Positions 1-5,874 of a stretch of 6,147 nucleotides of DNA are shown in pieces; the stretch's first letter is position 1, and each line of letters opens with the position of its first letter. The stretch is from the NCBI GenBank assembly GCA_913040765.1, contig CAJWIA010000097.1, positions 1 through 6,147 on the forward strand, written 5' to 3'. The position numbers were made by a program, and so were the translations under genes. Below the pieces are notes generated by a model. That model had not been told where the DNA came from. It saw nothing but the letters and a program-made list of their open reading frames with translations, and ran no database searches. Origin of the DNA: an uncultured Anaerolineales bacterium. Lineage in GTDB: Bacteria > Chloroflexota > Anaerolineae > Anaerolineales > UBA11657.

Positions 1-29
1 TCAAAACTAATAGCTGTGGAGCAAATTGA

Positions 30-1811
30 ATGGCAAATACAAAAATCAAACAAACCACCTGGAACCTTAGTGATATCATACCTGCCCCAGAGGGCGAACC
101 ACTAGAGAGTATCACTACAGAACTAGAGCTAGTAATATCGGCAATTGAGGCGATGAGACCCAAGCTGAGCGAGGAAATAAGTTCAACCGATTTCAATCAT
201 ACACTTGAGCTTACTGAACGCGTAACCGAAGCCGCCAACCGTTTAGGAGCATATGCAGGTTTGTGGTTCTCCGAAGACACACAGAACCAGGCTGCGCTAG
301 CTTTCCAGGGAAAAATAGAACAGCTCACAACTGAGGCGCAAAATCGAATACTTTTTCTTACTCTCTGGTGGAAAACTCTGTCAGATAACTCAGCTGAACG
401 TTTAATTGCCAACGCTCCTAACAATCTGCGATATTACCTTAACCAGCAGCGGAAGGACAAACCTCACGTTCTTACAGAGAATGATGAGCAAATCATCAAT
501 ATAAAAAACATGAATGGCAGCAATGCACTCACAACCATCTATGCAATGTTGACCAACAAATATAAATTTAATCTAGCAATAATTGATGGGAATGAGAAAC
601 AAGAACTTACTCGTGATGCTCTAATGACATACGTGCGTAATCCAGATGCGGATCTGCGAGAGCGCGCATACAAAGAACTGTACCGTGTATATGCTGAGGA
701 CGGCATAGTTCTAGCACAAGTTTACAAGCATCTAGTCCAAGATTGGCATGAGGAACAAATCAAACTACGTAATTACTCCACTCCAATTGCAACCCGCAAT
801 CTGCGTAACGACATCCCAAATGAAGTAACTGAAATACTGCTTCAAGTTTGTAGAAAAAACGCACCTATATTTCAGCACTGGTTCCGTGTAAAAGCAGGTT
901 TACTTCAGATAAACAAATTACGCCGTTACGACATTTATGCCCCGCTTACCAGTGCCGAACAAAAGTACCCATATGTCGAATCAGTTGAACTCGTGCTGGA
1001 CACCTTTGAACAATTCTCGCCTGAGTTGGCATCATACGCAAGGCGCGTGTTTGAAGATGACCACATAGATTCAGAAAACCGCATTGGTAAGCGTGGAGGA
1101 GCCTTCTGTGCTAGTGTGATCCCAAAAGTTACCCCTTACGTTCTGTTGAACTATGGTAGTTCCGTACGTGACGTAGCCACGCTTGCTCACGAACTTGGAC
1201 ATGCTGTCCACAGTATGCTGGCCAACAATCATTCAGTACTCAATTATCATTCAACTCTACCACTAGCGGAAACGGCCTCGACATTCTCTGAAATGCTGCT
1301 AATAGACAGGCTACTTGCGAACAGTACAGATGCAGCAGTACGTCAAGACTTGATTGCAAACGCACTTGACGACAATTATGCCACCATAATGCGTCAAGCA
1401 TATTTCACACTTTTCGAACAGCAGGCACACAAGATGATTCAAGAGCATGCCGGCACTGATGAATTGAACAAAGCATACATGAAGAACATGGTAGAACAGT
1501 TTGGAGACTCAATCGAGGTTAGTGAGGAATTTCAGTGGGAATGGGTCTCGATTCCTCACATCTATTACTCGCCTTTTTACTGCTATGCTTACAGTTTTGG
1601 GCAATTACTAGTATTAGCTCTATATCAACGCTACCGCGAAGAAGGAGTGAATTTTATACCGCATTACCTGAAAATATTAAGCTACGGTGGATCTCGAAGC
1701 CCAGAATACATCCTGAATGAATCTGGAATAGACATATCTGGACCTGAATTCTGGCAAGGCGGCTTCGACTATATTAAAGGGATGATTGATGAACTGGACG
1801 CCACAATGTAA
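30..1811 (+). CDS. pepF: Oligoendopeptidase F, M3-family zinc metallopeptidase
   Basis: A 593-residue protein, close to the usual ~600 residues of the PepF/M3B group, which cleave short peptides in the cytoplasm. There is no signal peptide or membrane segment. The zinc motif HELGH is at residues 387-391 (H387, H391 ligands, E388 catalytic), and E414 in the AETASTFSE stretch is the expected third ligand. The family motif KRGGAFC is at 354-360, and a tyrosine-rich substrate-pocket segment (HIYYSPFYCYAYSFG) at 510-524. The roughly N-terminal third is the helical PepF domain and the rest is the catalytic fold. The start is fixed by an in-frame TGA at 27-29 directly before the ATG; GGAG at 18-21 is a well-placed ribosome binding site (8-nt gap). 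The 29 bases before it could be the tail of an upstream gene, since a reading frame ending at that TGA abuts the ATG, but they are too short to judge. The gene converges on lysS, with no obvious terminator between. The exact peptide substrates cannot be read from sequence. Confidence 0.95.
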   Translation: MANTKIKQTTWNLSDIIPAPEGEPLESITTELELVISAIEAMRPKLSEEISSTDFNHTLELTERVTEAANRLGAYAGLWFSEDTQNQAALAFQGKIEQLTTEAQNRILFLTLWWKTLSDNSAERLIANAPNNLRYYLNQQRKDKPHVLTENDEQIINIKNMNGSNALTTIYAMLTNKYKFNLAIIDGNEKQELTRDALMTYVRNPDADLRERAYKELYRVYAEDGIVLAQVYKHLVQDWHEEQIKLRNYSTPIATRNLRNDIPNEVTEILLQVCRKNAPIFQHWFRVKAGLLQINKLRRYDIYAPLTSAEQKYPYVESVELVLDTFEQFSPELASYARRVFEDDHIDSENRIGKRGGAFCASVIPKVTPYVLLNYGSSVRDVATLAHELGHAVHSMLANNHSVLNYHSTLPLAETASTFSEMLLIDRLLANSTDAAVRQDLIANALDDNYATIMRQAYFTLFEQQAHKMIQEHAGTDELNKAYMKNMVEQFGDSIEVSEEFQWEWVSIPHIYYSPFYCYAYSFGQLLVLALYQRYREEGVNFIPHYLKILSYGGSRSPEYILNESGIDISGPEFWQGGFDYIKGMIDELDATM

Positions 1812-1840
1812 CAATGACGTCTTACAGGCAGGCGATATAT

Positions 1841-3361
1841 TTATTCTTTAGATCGGAGATGTGGAAACAATATGACTTCACGAATGGAAGATTGGTCTGT
1901 CAATAGCATTACCAATCGATCTATTCCCATACCAAATCCCCCATTAGGTGGCATCCCATAACTCATAGCTTTCAAATAATCTAAATCCACTGGATGAGCT
2001 TCGCCAGATTCTTTGTTATGATCCTGACCCATATCCAAGAATCGCTGCTCTTGATCTATAGGATCGTTTAATTCGGTGAAAGCATTACATAACTCAAGAC
2101 CGCCTACAAATACTTCAAATCGTTCAACAGTATCTGAATCGCCTTCCTTAGTTTTAGCTAATGGAGATATATCTCGAGGATAGTCGTACACGAAGGTAGG
2201 CTGAATCAAATTCGGCTCTACATATTTGCTGAAAAGCATCTCTATTAGTTTACCTCTTGTAGCATTGGATGGGACATTAAGTCCTCTTAATGTGAAATGG
2301 GAAACTAACTGATCGTCACTACAATTCAAATAGTCAATATCCGAATATTCATTCAGCACCTCACGTAAAGACACTCTTCGCCAAGGAGGTTGAAATTCCA
2401 ATTTATGCCCCTGGTAGGTCACCACAGTACCATCGCAAACTTCCTCAGCCACAAATGCTACCATTTGTTCTGTCAACATCATCACATCTTCATAGTCCGC
2501 ATAGGCCCAATAAAACTCCAATTGTGTAAATTCTGGATTGTGTGTAAGACTAACACCCTCATTACGAAAATCACGGCCTATCTCATACACTCGCTCAAAA
2601 CCACCGACAAGCAACCTTTTTAGGTATAGTTCAAAAGAAATACGAAGAAATAAATCCTGGTGCAACTGATTATGGTGTGTAGAAAAAGGTCGTGCTGCCG
2701 CACCCCCATAAATTGGTTGTAAGACCGGTGTCTCTACCTCAAGAAAATCACGTTTGTCAAGAAAATATCTCAATGCGGTAATCGCTCTGGATCTCACTCG
2801 AAATATTTCACGCACATGTGGATTTACTGCCAAGTCCGCATAACGTTCACGATAACGCGCCTCTACATTGTCAAAAGCTGAATAAACCCTGCGATCACCT
2901 TCTTCATCTACTTCCTTTGCAGCAGGTAATGGACTAACACTTTTTGCAAGCATTCGAAAATTTGATACATCAAGGGTGACTTCGCCAGTACGGGTTTCCA
3001 TCAATTTGCCTGTAACCTGCACAAAATCACCTAAATCAAAATCGGCCTCAAATTGTTTTAATCTATCCTTACCTATAGCATCAGCTCGAATCAATAATTG
3101 AATACGACCACTTACATCCTCTATATGTGCAAAAGCTAATTTTCCCATTGTACGCACAGATCGCATACGACCACACAATGTAATCTCTAAACTATTTTCA
3201 CCACTTTTGTCTTTATCAGATGAACGTTCGGAAAAATGCTTAGTTGCCATAGCTATACTGTGGCTCCTTTCAGCACGATGAGGAAAAGGTGACTCACCAC
3301 GCTCTCTTAGCCTCTCAAGCTTGACCAACCTATTTTGTTCTATTTCTGTCAATGATCGCAT
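1841..3361 (-). CDS. lysS: Lysyl-tRNA synthetase, class II
   Basis: A 506-residue cytoplasmic enzyme that charges tRNA-Lys with lysine using ATP. An N-terminal helix is followed by an OB-fold anticodon-binding domain (about residues 58-140), then the class II catalytic core. Motif 1 is around 200-226, ending in GGAAARPFSTHHN. Motif 2 is around 262-287 (FRNEG, then HNPEFTQLEFYWAY). Motif 3 is at 474-482 (GGFGMGIDR). The lysine-pocket set N426, F428, E430 (NAFTEL) matches E. coli N424, F426, E428. One oddity is at 241-244: the family consensus RIAPELYLKR reads RISFELYLKR here, with Ser-Phe replacing Ala-Pro next to the conserved Glu. A charged Ser/Lys-rich stretch at about 44-57 precedes the OB fold. 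An in-frame TGA lies 27 bases upstream with no other usual start codon between, so the ATG is secure, although no good Shine-Dalgarno sequence precedes it. The gene lies downstream of greA on the same strand but behind greA's terminator, so it is probably transcribed from its own promoter. Confidence 0.97.
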   Translation of the reverse strand: MRSLTEIEQNRLVKLERLRERGESPFPHRAERSHSIAMATKHFSERSSDKDKSGENSLEITLCGRMRSVRTMGKLAFAHIEDVSGRIQLLIRADAIGKDRLKQFEADFDLGDFVQVTGKLMETRTGEVTLDVSNFRMLAKSVSPLPAAKEVDEEGDRRVYSAFDNVEARYRERYADLAVNPHVREIFRVRSRAITALRYFLDKRDFLEVETPVLQPIYGGAAARPFSTHHNQLHQDLFLRISFELYLKRLLVGGFERVYEIGRDFRNEGVSLTHNPEFTQLEFYWAYADYEDVMMLTEQMVAFVAEEVCDGTVVTYQGHKLEFQPPWRRVSLREVLNEYSDIDYLNCSDDQLVSHFTLRGLNVPSNATRGKLIEMLFSKYVEPNLIQPTFVYDYPRDISPLAKTKEGDSDTVERFEVFVGGLELCNAFTELNDPIDQEQRFLDMGQDHNKESGEAHPVDLDYLKAMSYGMPPNGGFGMGIDRLVMLLTDQSSIREVILFPHLRSKE

Positions 3362-3409
3362 ACAATTTACACCGATACAGGAATTTCACCAATCATGAAT
3401 GTTGATACT

Positions 3410-3438
3410 ATTATACGCATAAAGTACTTTAATAAAAA
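3410..3438 (-). promoter_or_regulatory. Candidate sigma-70-type promoter of lysS
   Basis: On the minus strand a perfect -10 hexamer TATAAT (3410-3415) lies 49-54 bases before the lysS start codon. At 17-bp spacing the -35 position (3433-3438) reads TTTTTA, a weak match. Transcription would begin near 3403 and give a leader of about 40 nt. The -35 region lies in the T-tract of the greA terminator. The exact -10 and position support the call; the poor -35 limits confidence. Confidence 0.6.
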
Positions 3439-3468
3439 AAGCCCCGTATCTAGATTAAGGTACGGGGT
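3434..3468 (-). terminator. Intrinsic terminator downstream of greA
   Basis: Read on the minus strand, a 9-bp stem (plus-strand arms 3442-3450 and 3459-3467, outer part CCCCGTA/TACGGGG, one G-U-type pair) with an 8-nt loop is followed by seven T residues (3434-3440). It begins about 18 bases after the greA stop codon, so it ends the greA transcript and insulates lysS. Confidence 0.9.
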
Positions 3469-3485
3469 AAGCCTAAACAACCACA

Positions 3486-3956
3486 CTATTTGACTTTCAA
3501 AATATGGTATGTAACGTCTCCAGCGGGTGCAGTTACCACTACCTCATCACCCGCACTAGTACCTAATAGTACCTGTCCTAGTGGAGATTCGTTAGAAATT
3601 AGACCTTCAGATGGGTCGGACTCAGTCGCACCGACAATCACGAAAGACTCTTTGTCAGAGTTGTTCTCTTGTACAATTACTGTTGATCCCATTTTAACTA
3701 CCCCATCATTCTTGCCTTTTTTGATGACAGCAGCTGTGGATAACATTGACTGTATTGTTACTATACGTCCTTCAACAAACGACTGCTCATTCTTGGCCGC
3801 TTCATACTCAGCATTCTCAATAAGATCTCCATCCTCCTGAGCCTGATGCAAACGTACAGCTACCTCAGCTCGACGAACCGTTGTTAGATGGGTTAATTCA
3901 TCTTCTAGTTTCTTCAAACCACTCTTTGTCAAATAAGTTACATTTACCATATTCAT
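3486..3956 (-). CDS. greA: Transcription elongation factor GreA
   Basis: GreA enters the secondary channel of RNA polymerase and stimulates cleavage of the backtracked RNA 3' end. From the ATG at 3956 the protein is 156 residues (E. coli GreA: 158). An N-terminal antiparallel coiled coil (about residues 10-75) carries the tip motif GDLIENAEY. Its D44 and E47 correspond to the catalytic-tip acidic residues D41 and E44 of E. coli; Ile stands where Ser is common. The C-terminal part, from about 80, is the FKBP-like domain (SPLGQVLLG, GDEVVV). Start choice: the frame stays open to a TTG at 3977 with AAGGTG only 2 nt before it, too close for a good site. ATG 3956 has a weak GGA 8 nt upstream, and ATG 3950 is two codons further in. 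Family N-termini (short, then YLTxxGLxKL) favour 3956 or 3950. Upstream, a promoter and terminator suggest attenuated expression; a strong terminator follows the gene. Confidence 0.95.
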   Translation of the reverse strand: MNMVNVTYLTKSGLKKLEDELTHLTTVRRAEVAVRLHQAQEDGDLIENAEYEAAKNEQSFVEGRIVTIQSMLSTAAVIKKGKNDGVVKMGSTVIVQENNSDKESFVIVGATESDPSEGLISNESPLGQVLLGTSAGDEVVVTAPAGDVTYHILKVK

Positions 3957-4020
3957 ATTGTTAATCCAATAAGCCAATTCACCTTGATTTAACTGCTCTA
4001 TATTGTTTCACAAAATCTAT

Positions 4021-4058
4021 AAAAAATAACAAAAAGAACTGAGAAACAATCCCAGTTC
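4021..4058 (-). terminator. Intrinsic terminator located upstream of greA
   Basis: Read on the minus strand, a 9-bp stem (GAACTGGGA with TCTCAGTTC, one G-U pair, arms at 4050-4058 and 4036-4044) closes a 5-nt loop TTGTT. It is followed directly by TTTTT (4031-4035) and another T-run (4021-4026). The G-U pair becomes an A-C mismatch on the plus strand, which also lacks a T-tract, so this is a minus-strand element. It ends about 65 bases before greA starts. No protein gene lies just upstream on that strand, so it must end a short leader or small RNA. Confidence 0.75.
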
Positions 4059-4127
4059 AGTTCCGGTACATATTTGTGCGCAAATTCTACCAGCAGGCTG
4101 TATTTCTGTAAAGTCGAATATCATTAG
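4021..4127 (-). ncRNA. Putative short leader RNA or sRNA upstream of greA
   Basis: Inferred transcript of roughly 90-105 nt. It runs from the predicted start of the minus-strand promoter (-10 at 4134-4139) to the intrinsic terminator at 4021-4058. No convincing open reading frame or tRNA/known-RNA signature is visible inside. It would be either a stable sRNA or the terminated form of the greA leader, with read-through supplying greA mRNA. Expression is not shown by the sequence; only the promoter-terminator pair supports it. Confidence 0.4.
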
Positions 4128-4133
4128 TCAATT

Positions 4134-4163
4134 ATTATATATTCTCACCAAATCTAGTGTCCG
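4134..4163 (-). promoter_or_regulatory. Candidate promoter for the greA leader
   Basis: On the minus strand a perfect TATAAT (4134-4139) is preceded at 18-bp spacing by CGGACA (4158-4163; 4 of 6 matches to TTGACA). The predicted start is near 4127. It reads toward greA through the terminator at 4021-4058. A weaker greA-proximal promoter cannot be excluded: TATAGA lies on the minus strand around 4000, without a good -35. Confidence 0.5.
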
Positions 4164-4217
4164 AATAAACGTGTTGACACAACTAGAAATCTGTAAGCAT
4201 ATGTATAAATTTCACCT

Positions 4218-4246
4218 TTGACCTATATAAAGAGACATGATAAACT
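4218..4246 (+). promoter_or_regulatory. Candidate promoter of the aromatic biosynthesis operon
   Basis: TTGACC (4218-4223, 5 of 6 consensus) is separated by exactly 17 bp from TAAACT (4241-4246, 4 of 6). The TG at 4238-4239 makes an extended -10 (TGATAAACT). Transcription would start near 4253, just before the leader peptide ATG at 4259 and about 180 bases before aroH. It is divergent from the greA leader promoter. Confidence 0.6.
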
Positions 4247-4258
4247 CTTGATTAAGTC

Positions 4259-4330
4259 ATGAATAGTATCCAATGGAGTTATTACTATTATTTTGCGCCC
4301 GGTAAAGGACCGTGCGTTGTTTTGGCTTAA
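4259..4330 (+). CDS. Aromatic-rich attenuator leader peptide
   Basis: A 23-codon open frame ending in TAA. Residues 6-12 read W-S-Y-Y-Y-Y-F: one Trp, four consecutive Tyr and one Phe codon (TGG at 4274, Tyr codons at 4280-4291, TTT at 4292). Six of seven residues are aromatic, directly upstream of aromatic pathway genes. The rest (A-P-G-K-G-P-C-V-V-L-A) overlaps RNA hairpin sequence. It lies between a promoter and a perfect terminator, the arrangement of trpL/pheL-type leader peptides, whose product is only a ribosome-stalling sensor. An in-frame TAA at 4253-4255 makes the ATG the only start. No real Shine-Dalgarno site precedes it, and with the predicted transcription start the 5' leader is only about 6 nt, so translation may be near-leaderless. 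The peptide resembles no enzyme; its role is inferred from codons and context. Confidence 0.75.
   Translation: MNSIQWSYYYYFAPGKGPCVVLA
4296..4316 (+). promoter_or_regulatory. Attenuator hairpin 1:2 (anti-antiterminator)
   Basis: CGGT (4300-4303) pairs with ACCG (4309-4312) around the loop AAAGG. Beyond one C-U mismatch, CGC (4296-4298) pairs with GCG (4314-4316), giving seven pairs in all. The 5' arm begins one base after the Phe codon of the leader peptide. A ribosome stalled on the Tyr/Phe codons would therefore cover it and free the 3' arm. Confidence 0.6.
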
Positions 4331-4367
4331 GTACACTTTTTAGCAGGCAAGGTATACGAAAGTACGG
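4310..4367 (+). promoter_or_regulatory. Candidate antiterminator pairing 2:3
   Basis: CCGTGC (4310-4315), the 3' arm of the upstream hairpin, can pair with GTACGG (4362-4367), the core of the terminator's 5' arm. This gives six pairs including one G-U, plus two A-U pairs (4317-4318 with 4359-4360) beyond a mismatch. It excludes both the 1:2 hairpin and the terminator. An alternative, exclusive pairing is GTAC 4331-4334 with 4362-4365. Found by eye; no folding energy was computed. Confidence 0.5.
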
Positions 4368-4390
4368 AGCAACTTCTCCGTACTTTTTTT
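4361..4390 (+). terminator. Attenuator terminator before aroH
   Basis: A perfect 9-bp stem, AGTACGGAG (4361-4369) and CTCCGTACT (4376-4384), closes the 6-nt loop CAACTT and runs into seven T residues (4384-4390). Flanking A residues can extend the stem by pairing with the T-run. It lies 43 bases upstream of the aroH ATG, within the same transcript, so it would stop RNA polymerase before the operon unless an alternative structure forms. Confidence 0.92.
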
Positions 4391-4433
4391 GTACATGTAA
4401 ACTTGCATATTGTAAACACATAAGGGAGGAGTG

Positions 4434-4808
4434 ATGACAGTTTGCAGAGGTGTAAGGGGAGCAGTACCAGTTATATCTAATACAGAAAGTGACATACTTG
4501 CAGCTGCAGAAAGATTGTTGAGTGAGTTGATTGATAGGAATGGAATCCTTTCAGATGATATTGCTTCAGCTATTTTTACTACCTCACCAGATATTAATGC
4601 TGAGTATCCAGCAATCGCCGCTCGTAAGCTCGGTTGGACCAACGTAGCCTTACTCTGTGGACACGAAATGAACGTTCCTCACGGCATGCAGCGCTGTCTA
4701 CGCATCCTAATTCACTGGAACACAGATAAGTCACCTGAAGACATAGTACACGTATATCTAGATCGGACAAGAAGTTTAAGACCCGACTTATATGTAGAGG
4801 AGCAATAG
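4434..4808 (+). CDS. aroH: Chorismate mutase, AroH class (monofunctional)
   Basis: Converts chorismate to prephenate, the committed step toward phenylalanine and tyrosine. The 124-residue length matches Bacillus subtilis AroH (127), which forms a trimer of alpha/beta subunits, unlike the helical AroQ class. By comparison with B. subtilis AroH as remembered, the active-site set is complete: R8 (for R7, in RGVRGA), Y58 (for F57), R64 (for R63), C75, E78, R90 and Y108, with the final RPDL motif retained. The start is taken as ATG 4434, because the GTG at 4431 overlaps the Shine-Dalgarno run GGGAGGA (4424-4430) and leaves no spacing. Expression is probably gated by the attenuator just upstream. 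The stop is followed 7 bases later by the first DAHP synthase gene, so the two are very likely co-transcribed and translationally coupled. Confidence 0.95.
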   Translation: MTVCRGVRGAVPVISNTESDILAAAERLLSELIDRNGILSDDIASAIFTTSPDINAEYPAIAARKLGWTNVALLCGHEMNVPHGMQRCLRILIHWNTDKSPEDIVHVYLDRTRSLRPDLYVEEQ

Positions 4809-4815
4809 ACAACAC

Positions 4816-5829
4816 ATGATAATTGTAATGCGAGCTAACGCATCAAAATCAGAAATAGACGCCGTATCGGAGCGGGTAAAAGCAGAAGGTTTTGACACTA
4901 GCCTGGTGCAAGGTACAGAACGAACAATAGTATGCGTGTTGGGAGATGGTAGACCTATAGAGCAGCAACAATTTAACGTGATGCCAGGGGTGGAGAGCAC
5001 AACTAGAGTCTTAAAGCCATTTAAACTAAGCTCCCGAATAGTGTCATCCGAAGATAGCTTATTACATCTGTCAAATAATACAATTGTTGGCTCAGAAGTT
5101 GTTACTATAATAGCAGGCCCCTGCTCAGTAGAGGATCGTACACAAATGCTTGAAACTGCTCATGCAGTAAAGGAAGCTGGAGCTCAAGCACTAAGAGGAG
5201 GAGCATTCAAACCACGAAGTTCTCCGTACAGCTTTCAAGGATTGGGAGAAAAAGGACTACAAATACTGGCTGAAGCAAGGGAAGAAACAGGTTTACCCAT
5301 AGTCACTGAAGTAATGTCATCTGAACAAGTTGATTTAGTGACTAGTTATGCCGATATACTGCAAATTGGTGCACGTAACATGCAAAATTATGAACTACTG
5401 CGTTCAGTTGGGAGAAGCAAACAACCAGTTCTATTAAAACGAGGCCTGATGTCCACCATAGAAGAGTTGTTAATGAGTGCAGAATATATTCTTGCAGAAG
5501 GTAATCAGCGTATATTACTATGCGAGCGTGGTATAAGGACTTTTGAAAAATACACTCGCAATACCACAGATATTAATGCCATACCAGTACTGAAAGATCT
5601 TACACATCTGCCTATTATTCTAGATCCTAGTCATGGAGTGGGTAAATGGGAGTACGTGCTAGCAGTAGCACGAGCTGGTGTAGCTGCAGGTGCCGATGGA
5701 CTATTAGTAGAGGTACATCACAAACCTGAAAACGCTCTTTCTGATGGTGCTCAGAGTCTAAAACCAGAGAGATTTGCCGAGTTGGTTAAACAAGTTAGGA
5801 AAGTAGCAGCCAGCATTGGAAGGTCCTAA
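4816..5829 (+). CDS. aroF: DAHP synthase, type I-beta with N-terminal regulatory domain
   Basis: 3-Deoxy-7-phosphoheptulonate synthase condenses phosphoenolpyruvate and erythrose 4-phosphate, the first shikimate pathway step. The 337 residues match the Thermotoga maritima type (338), with an N-terminal ferredoxin-like/ACT-like domain (about 1-70) and a TIM barrel (about 90-337). The metal ligands are all present: C103 (AGPCSVE), H273 (DPSHG), E299 (VEVHH) and D310 (LSDGAQ), each one residue offset from T. maritima C102, H272, E298 and D309. Substrate-site motifs include [31 protein letters not shown] and CERGIRTFE. In T. maritima the N-terminal domain mediates inhibition by tyrosine and phenylalanine; the same is inferred here. 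The MIIVM start is shared with the paralog that follows, supporting ATG 4816. Its best ribosome site, GAGGAG (4797-4802), lies inside the end of aroH at a long 13-nt spacing, consistent with coupling. Confidence 0.96.
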   Translation: MIIVMRANASKSEIDAVSERVKAEGFDTSLVQGTERTIVCVLGDGRPIEQQQFNVMPGVESTTRVLKPFKLSSRIVSSEDSLLHLSNNTIVGSEVVTIIAGPCSVEDRTQMLETAHAVKEAGAQALRGGAFKPRSSPYSFQGLGEKGLQILAEAREETGLPIVTEVMSSEQVDLVTSYADILQIGARNMQNYELLRSVGRSKQPVLLKRGLMSTIEELLMSAEYILAEGNQRILLCERGIRTFEKYTRNTTDINAIPVLKDLTHLPIILDPSHGVGKWEYVLAVARAGVAAGADGLLVEVHHKPENALSDGAQSLKPERFAELVKQVRKVAASIGRS

Positions 5830-5874
5830 TCTAACACATCACTTTACGCAAAACAGTGACTAAGGAGATACTAT

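Noticed and set aside
3490..3840. Plus-strand open frame of 116 codons opposite greA.
   Set aside because: It is the antisense shadow of greA, with no ribosome site or recognisable protein motifs.
4072..4085. Inverted repeat ATTTG-TGCG-CAAAT between greA and the aromatic operon, as a possible operator.
   Set aside because: Arms of only five bases in an AT-rich region, not positioned over either predicted promoter; it may be chance.
4171..4183. Dyad GTTG-ACA-CAAC as a repressor site.
   Set aside because: Four-base arms only and no second copy seen, so not supported.
4174..4209. Perfect TTGACA at 4174-4179 as the operon promoter.
   Set aside because: At 17-18 bp the -10 position reads GCATAT or CATATG, and the nearby TATAAA is 24 bp away. 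The TTGACC/extended -10 promoter at 4218-4246 is better. It could still be a minor promoter.
4295..4390. Possible T-box riboswitch, because AGGACCGTGCG loosely resembles the conserved TGGNACCGCG element upstream of a terminator.
   Set aside because: The TGGNACC core that binds the tRNA acceptor end is absent, the leader before it is too short for a proper stem I, and the aromatic leader peptide explains the region better.
4340..4642. Minus-strand open frame of 100 codons opposite aroH.
   Set aside because: It overlaps the terminator and the well-supported aroH gene, and its translation shows no family features.
5839..5861. Weak hairpin TCACT/AGTGA between the two DAHP synthase genes.
   Set aside because: Five-bp stem with a long loop and no T-tract; not a terminator.
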